Origin: Actinomycetota bacterium
GTDB lineage: Bacteria > Actinomycetota > Thermoleophilia > Gaiellales > Gaiellaceae
Reading direction: 5' to 3'
DNA: 8,831 bases
Assembly: GCA_013694685.1 (NCBI GenBank)
Contig: JACDBY010000319.1
Coordinates: forward strand, 1-8,831
Shown: positions 5,564-8,831 of the stretch, one piece after another
Layout: each line of letters opens with the position of its first letter
How positions within the stretch are numbered: position 1 is the stretch's first letter
Notes under the pieces: generated by a model
The model's input: only the letters and a program-made list of their open reading frames with translations
Databases searched by the model: none
Told to the model about the DNA's origin: nothing
Translations under genes and position numbers: made by a program

Positions 5564-6109
5564 CTAGACACGCGCCGCCTGCTGTGCCGCGCGCACGCTG
5601 TCGAGGAACGACTCCACCGGAAAGCCCGGCCCGGGATCCCAGTGGTCGCTGAGCTCGAACGCGCGGCTCACGTCCACGTGCCCGGTGATCCCACGCCGAC
5701 CCGCGACGAGATCGCCGGGCGCGAGCCAGCGCACGGGAATCCTCTGCCTGAGGCAGATGTCCGCGACGAGCGCGGCTGCGCGCTCGAGAACCGCGCGCGA
5801 GTAGTCGTCCTCCCACTCGCGTCGGCTCTGCCGGGCGAAGCCGGCGAGCTCCACGCCGATCGAGGTCGTGTTGCCGCCACGCGCGTGCCAGCCGAGGTCC
5901 TTCTCACGCACGCACTGGATGACCGTCCCGGCATCGACGCAGTAGTGGGCCGATACCTCCGACGCCTTGGTCGCGAACCACCGCGCGCAGATCGAGGCCG
6001 CATCGGGCCGCTCCGCGATCTCCATCGTGTGGATGACGACGACGTCGATCGCCCGGCTCGCTCTCCGGCTCACGTTGGGGCTCTCGACGAACGGGTACGG
6101 CACCTCCAT
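5564..6109 (-). CDS. N-acetylmuramoyl-L-alanine amidase (amidase_2/PGRP family)
   Basis: From ATG 6109 the product is 181 residues. Amidase_2/PGRP enzymes are zinc hydrolases that cleave the bond between MurNAc and L-Ala in peptidoglycan. The expected zinc ligands are visible: His27 in VVIHTM, His144 in ITGHVD, and Asp158 in DPGPGF, a hallmark of this family. SAHYCVD (54-60) and GWHARGGN near 73-80 complete the active-site groove, and IGVEL supplies a conserved Glu at about 87. There is no signal peptide or membrane anchor, unlike most secreted amidases, so it may be a recycling enzyme, a phage-derived endolysin, or exported by another route. The frame is open upstream to 6175, but that extension looks like non-coding translation. 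GGGAGGAGG directly abuts the ATG, whereas GTG at 6103 lies 6 nt from it and could be the true start (179 aa). Confidence 0.85.
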   Translation of the reverse strand: MEVPYPFVESPNVSRRASRAIDVVVIHTMEIAERPDAASICARWFATKASEVSAHYCVDAGTVIQCVREKDLGWHARGGNTTSIGVELAGFARQSRREWEDDYSRAVLERAAALVADICLRQRIPVRWLAPGDLVAGRRGITGHVDVSRAFELSDHWDPGPGFPVESFLDSVRAAQQAARV

Positions 6110-6118
6110 CCTCCTCCC
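6110..6118 (-). promoter_or_regulatory. Ribosome binding site of the amidase gene
   Basis: On the minus strand GGGAGGAGG touches the ATG at 6109. Its 5' half gives about 4 nt of spacing to that ATG; its 3' half gives 6 nt to the in-frame GTG at 6103. It excludes the longer frame beginning at 6175 but leaves the choice between ATG and GTG open. Confidence 0.6.
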
Positions 6119-6189
6119 GGCGCCGCACCGCGGGGCGTGAGCATACTCCGGCCCGCCGCGGCGACCACGACGCATGCGAGGATCAGCGC
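6119..6189. promoter_or_regulatory. Divergent promoter region, amidase / ltrA operon
   Basis: This gap separates two divergent starts. On the minus strand TATGCT (6145-6140) resembles a -10 element and would place transcription about 20-25 nt ahead of the amidase ATG. On the plus strand CATACT (6142-6147) overlaps it and is a weaker match. GAGG at 6178-6181, about 8 nt before the ATG at 6190, is a plausible ribosome binding site for ltrA. No good -35 is seen. Confidence 0.35.
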
Positions 6190-7392
6190 ATGGAGGCCTC
6201 GTCGCGTTCGCGCCTCGTCACCGCGCGGCAGCGTGAGGAGGAGCGTGTCACCCCGCTCGAGCTCTTCTTCGACCTCGTCTTCGTGCTCGCGCTCACGCAA
6301 TGCACGGCGCTGATGGCGGCGAACCCCACCTGGGAAGGCCTTGCGCAGGGCCTCCTAGTCCTCGGCGTGCTCTGGTGGGCCTGGGTCGGCTACGCCTGGC
6401 TGACGAGCGTCGTCGACCCCGAGGCGGGCACCGTCAGGCTCGCGATCTTCGCCGCGATGGCGGCCTTTCTCGTGGCTTCGCTTGCGATCCCGAACGCGTT
6501 CGGGGACGACGGCCTCATTTTCGCGGCGGCGTATGGCTTCGTCCGTATCGCCCACATCTGGCTCTTCACGATCGCGAGCCGAGACGATCCCGGTCTCAGA
6601 AGGTCGGTGGTCGGGCTCGCCGCGAGCACCTCGCTGGGTGTCACGCTGCTCCTCGTCGCCTCGGCCACCGACGGTGCCCTCCAGCTCGTCCTGTGGGGCG
6701 CGGCACTTCTGCTCGACGCCGCTGGTCCGTACCTCATCGGCGCGGAGGGCTGGCGCTTGATGCCCGCGCATTTCGCCGAGCGCCACGGCCTGATTCTCAT
6801 CATCGCGCTCGGCGAGTCGATCGTCGCGATCGGTGTCGGCTCGAACGCCGTCGTCGGCACCGGGGTCATCGTGGCGGCGGTCTTCGGGATTGCGATCGCG
6901 GCAGCCTTGTGGTGGATCTACTTCGACGTGACGGTCTGGGTGGCCGAGCGGCAGTTCACGGAGATGGAGGCGGGTCGCGACCAGAACGAGCTCGGGCGCG
7001 ATGCGTACTCGTACCTCCACTTCGCGATGGTCGCGGGGATCGTGCTGCTCGCGCTCGGTGCGAAGAAGACGCTCGAGCACGTGGGCGACGACCTGAAGAC
7101 GATTCCGGCCGTCGCGCTCGTCGGCGGGGTGGCGCTCTACCTCTTGGCGCTCGTCGCGTTCCGGTTCCGGATCAGGCGCACCCTGTCGAGGACCCGGCTC
7201 GCCAGCGCGATCGTCCTGCTCGCGGTGCTGCCTCTTGGTCTCGTCCTGCCGGCCCTCGCAACCGTCGCGATCGTGTTCGCCGTCCTGCTCGGACTCATTG
7301 CCTACGAGTACGTCGCCTACCGGGAGTTCCGGGAGCGCGTGCGCCACGAACTGGCGCGCGACCATCGCACCGAAGAGGGCGCGACAGCGTGA
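6190..7392 (+). CDS. ltrA: Low temperature requirement protein A (LtrA) family membrane protein
   Basis: The 400-residue polytopic membrane protein shows every landmark of the LtrA family. TPLELFFDLVFVLALTQ is at 21-37, WVGYAWLT at 65-72, ERHGLILIIALGESIVAIG at 197-215, and RDAYSYLHFAMVAGIVLL at 270-287. About ten or more hydrophobic segments span the chain, and the charged C-terminus (from about 377) is presumably cytoplasmic. The family is named after a Listeria gene needed for growth in the cold; the molecular activity is unknown. Glu24, Asp28, Glu209 and Arg270 lie in or beside membrane segments and are conserved in the motifs, which hints at transport or proton-linked chemistry (inference). 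The start ATG has an upstream GAGG. The gene opens a three-gene operon; its TGA overlaps the next GTG by 4 nt. Confidence 0.93.
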   Translation: MEASSRSRLVTARQREEERVTPLELFFDLVFVLALTQCTALMAANPTWEGLAQGLLVLGVLWWAWVGYAWLTSVVDPEAGTVRLAIFAAMAAFLVASLAIPNAFGDDGLIFAAAYGFVRIAHIWLFTIASRDDPGLRRSVVGLAASTSLGVTLLLVASATDGALQLVLWGAALLLDAAGPYLIGAEGWRLMPAHFAERHGLILIIALGESIVAIGVGSNAVVGTGVIVAAVFGIAIAAALWWIYFDVTVWVAERQFTEMEAGRDQNELGRDAYSYLHFAMVAGIVLLALGAKKTLEHVGDDLKTIPAVALVGGVALYLLALVAFRFRIRRTLSRTRLASAIVLLAVLPLGLVLPALATVAIVFAVLLGLIAYEYVAYREFRERVRHELARDHRTEEGATA

Positions 7393-7883
7393 CGGAGAAG
7401 CTCTGGGCTCCCTGGCGCCTCGAATACGTCGCCCGCGCGGGATCGGATGACGGCTGCGTCTTCTGTACGGAGGCGACGGGCGCGCTCGGCGACGAGAGCA
7501 TGCTCGTGACCCGCGGTGAGCGGGCATTCGTCCTGCTCAACAAATTTCCGTACGCGTCCGGACACTTGATGGTCGCGCCGGTGCGCCATGTCGCGGAGCT
7601 CGCCGACCTCGAGCCTCACGAGGTGAGCGAGATCCATGCGCTGACGACCACGGCAATCGACGCGCTTCGAGACGTCTACCGACCCGACGCGTTCAACGTC
7701 GGCTGGAACCTCGGTGCCGTTGCCGGTGGATCGATCGCGGGACACCTCCACGAGCACGTCGTCCCGCGCTGGGCGGGCGACACCAACTTCATGCCGGTGC
7801 TCGCGGACGTCAAGGTGCTGCCCGAGCATCTGCAGGCGACGCGCGACCGGCTCCGCGCCGCCCTCGGGCGGCGCCCGGTGTGA
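7389..7883 (+). CDS. HIT family nucleotide hydrolase / Ap4A phosphorylase-like
   Basis: The 164-residue protein belongs to the histidine triad family, which attacks nucleoside phosphate esters through a His nucleophile. The triad HLHEHVV is at 119-125 within GHLHEHVVPRW. WAPWR at 6-10, CVFC at 23-26 (probably with zinc), LLNKFPYASGHLMV at 49-62 and GDTNFMPVL at 130-138 fit the actinobacterial branch that includes the mycobacterial Ap4A phosphorylase. A role in breaking down dinucleoside polyphosphates is therefore likely, though substrate choice is not proven by sequence. Start is GTG 7389, in a GTGA overlap with the ltrA stop. GAGGG about 9-10 nt upstream can serve as ribosome binding site. 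An open frame extends much farther upstream, but that part is the wrong-frame translation of ltrA. The stop overlaps the GNAT start by 4 nt. Confidence 0.92.
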   Translation: MTEKLWAPWRLEYVARAGSDDGCVFCTEATGALGDESMLVTRGERAFVLLNKFPYASGHLMVAPVRHVAELADLEPHEVSEIHALTTTAIDALRDVYRPDAFNVGWNLGAVAGGSIAGHLHEHVVPRWAGDTNFMPVLADVKVLPEHLQATRDRLRAALGRRPV

Positions 7884-8641
7884 TCCGCGAGCTCGCAGAG
7901 AACCCCAACGTCCATCAGCCGCTCGGCCCCGGCCATGTGCTGTATCGCGATCCGGACGGTCGTTTCGCCATCATGCTGAGTGCCGGGACGTCGCCGCGCT
8001 CGGCGACCGTCCAGCGCGTGAGACTCGGCGTCCGCGACGTCGAGGCCGTTCTCGCCGAGATCCGCGACCTCCTTCGCTCGGAGGGCCGACGCGGTGCCGA
8101 GTGGGAGCTCGGAGAGTCCTGCACGCCCACCGGCCTCGTCGACCGCCTGCTCGCACTCGGCCTGCGACGCGACGACGACCCCGTAGCCCACGGCATGGTG
8201 CTCCACGCTCCGGCCCTCGCGCTTACGGCGGGGGTCAGCGCACGGCCGGTGCGCTCGCTCGTCGAGCTCCTGGAGGCGCGGCGCATCCAGCGCGTCGCAT
8301 TCCACGACTCGCGGCCTGTCGACAGCGACGCCGAGGCGCGTGAGTTCGAGCGCGAGGGCGTCGACGGCTCGACGTTCGTCGCGCTCGTCGACGGCCAGCT
8401 CGTCGCCGCGGCCGACGCGGCGCACACACCGCACGGTACGATTCTCTTCGGTGGTGCGACGCTACCCTCGCACCGCGGGAGGGGCGCGTATCGTGCACTC
8501 GTCGCTGCCCGCGCGGCCGAGGCGGTTGCCCGCGGCGCTCCGGCGATCGTCACGCACGCGGGCCGGATGTCGCGGCCGATCCTGGAGCGGCTCGGATTCG
8601 AGCCGGTCGCGCGCATAGACCGGCTGCTCGACGAGCTCTAG
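7880..8641 (+). CDS. GNAT family N-acetyltransferase, two-domain
   Basis: The 253-residue protein has an acetyl-CoA-binding C-terminal GNAT domain. FVALVDGQLVAAADA (166-180) forms the central strands. LPSHRGRGAYRALVAARAAE (195-214) is motif A, with the R-G-R-G-A pyrophosphate loop at 199-203. RPILERLGFEPVARI (232-246) is the closing segment. The N-terminal half (about 40-115) has a degenerate GNAT-like pattern, with a helix VEAVLAEIRDLLR, then TGLVDRLLALGLRRDDDP and GMVLHA, but no CoA loop. This inactive-plus-active layout is common in actinobacterial GNATs of unknown substrate. The acceptor, whether small molecule or protein, cannot be told. Start GTG 7880 sits in a GTGA overlap with the HIT gene and has no Shine-Dalgarno site, so translation is probably coupled. 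The TAG stop shares CTAG with the convergent gene. Confidence 0.85.
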   Translation: MIRELAENPNVHQPLGPGHVLYRDPDGRFAIMLSAGTSPRSATVQRVRLGVRDVEAVLAEIRDLLRSEGRRGAEWELGESCTPTGLVDRLLALGLRRDDDPVAHGMVLHAPALALTAGVSARPVRSLVELLEARRIQRVAFHDSRPVDSDAEAREFEREGVDGSTFVALVDGQLVAAADAAHTPHGTILFGGATLPSHRGRGAYRALVAARAAEAVARGAPAIVTHAGRMSRPILERLGFEPVARIDRLLDEL

Positions 8642-8831
8642 CCTCGGGAGACGCTGAGACGTGTCATCGCAGACCAGGCGGCCCGAGTCATCGTCTGGAG
8701 GTCGTAGAGGCTCCAGCCCGTGATCCTGCCGTCGTCGAGGACTGCGTCGGAGAACGCCTTCAGCTCGTCGGCGTTCATCCGGTTCGCGACGCCCCCCGCC
8801 GCGTGCACGACGATCGGCCGTCCGACCGCCG
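8638..8831 (-). CDS. C-terminal end of an unidentified protein, possibly a TIM-barrel type (partial)
   Basis: On the minus strand, one frame is open from the window edge to a TAG at 8640-8638 and encodes the last 63 residues of a larger protein. Landmarks are GRPIVVHAAGGVANRMN, then an acidic helix DELKAFSDAVLDDGR, ITGWSLYDLQTM and a final helix ending RLSVSRG. The succession beta strand, helix, G-W-S-L-Y-D strand and Trp-containing helix resembles the last units of a (beta/alpha)8 barrel, as in secreted glycoside-hydrolase-like proteins. This is a weak fold impression only. The other two minus frames have stops or Arg-rich nonsense, and codon third positions in this frame are strongly G/C as in the neighbours. 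The start lies outside the window. No function can be assigned. Confidence 0.7.
   Translation of the reverse strand, partial: AVGRPIVVHAAGGVANRMNADELKAFSDAVLDDGRITGWSLYDLQTMTRAAWSAMTRLSVSRG

Noticed and set aside
4372..5571. A 399-codon minus-strand frame opposite the ATPase tail and nuclease
   Set aside because: It is Ser/Ala/Arg-rich and without domains. The plus strand there carries complete SNase catalytic motifs.
6110..6175. A 22-residue N-terminal extension of the amidase
   Set aside because: It is Arg/Gly-rich and lacks a signal peptide, and a strong ribosome binding site lies directly before the internal ATG at 6109.
6355..7527. A 390-codon minus-strand frame opposite ltrA
   Set aside because: It is extremely Arg/Asp/Glu-rich, the typical antisense of a hydrophobic membrane protein gene. 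LtrA motifs on plus are unmistakable.

Overview
The window is very GC-rich. Coding runs in almost every frame through uniform G/C-biased codons, and several genes lack Shine-Dalgarno sites or abut a promoter-like -10 element. Together with the gene types this suggests a high-GC actinobacterium, perhaps a Thermoleophilia (Gaiellales or Solirubrobacterales-like) chromosome. That placement is inference from composition and protein style, not from a marker gene.

Layout. Positions 1-376 hold nothing I can recognise. They end in a decayed C-terminal piece of a tyrosine recombinase (377-568) that stops before the catalytic tyrosine, so the left edge looks like the scar of an integrated element. Next come a secreted protein of unknown function (721-1320, start codon unclear) and a well-translated 67-residue protein (1479-1682). 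The latter converges on a PPK2-type polyphosphate kinase (1789-2592, minus). Between these two stop codons lie two near-identical palindromes, one directly after each gene, with a third stem-loop in the middle.

The PPK2 gene is divergent from an 800-residue HerA/FtsK-type ATPase (2615-5017, plus). Only 22 bp separate the two annotated start codons. That gap contains the palindrome TCTAGA, which gives overlapping -10-like hexamers on both strands and suggests a compact bidirectional promoter and leaderless messages. The ATPase overlaps by 19 nt a thermonuclease-family lipoprotein (4999-5541), so the two are probably co-translated.

A PGRP/amidase_2 enzyme without a signal peptide (5564-6109, minus) converges on the nuclease and is divergent from a three-gene operon: an LtrA-like membrane protein, a HIT-family nucleotide hydrolase/phosphorylase, and a two-part GNAT acetyltransferase. 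Both internal junctions of that operon are 4-nt GTGA overlaps. The GNAT stop codon shares a CTAG with the stop codon of a convergent gene whose 63 C-terminal codons fill 8638-8831.

Most of the window is ordinary chromosomal housekeeping or accessory content. The best candidates for a second look are the ATPase-nuclease pair, the compact bidirectional promoter, the mirrored palindromes, and the 67-residue protein with its coupled upstream mini-ORF. I found no CRISPR array, tRNA, rRNA, complete insertion sequence or recognisable riboswitch.
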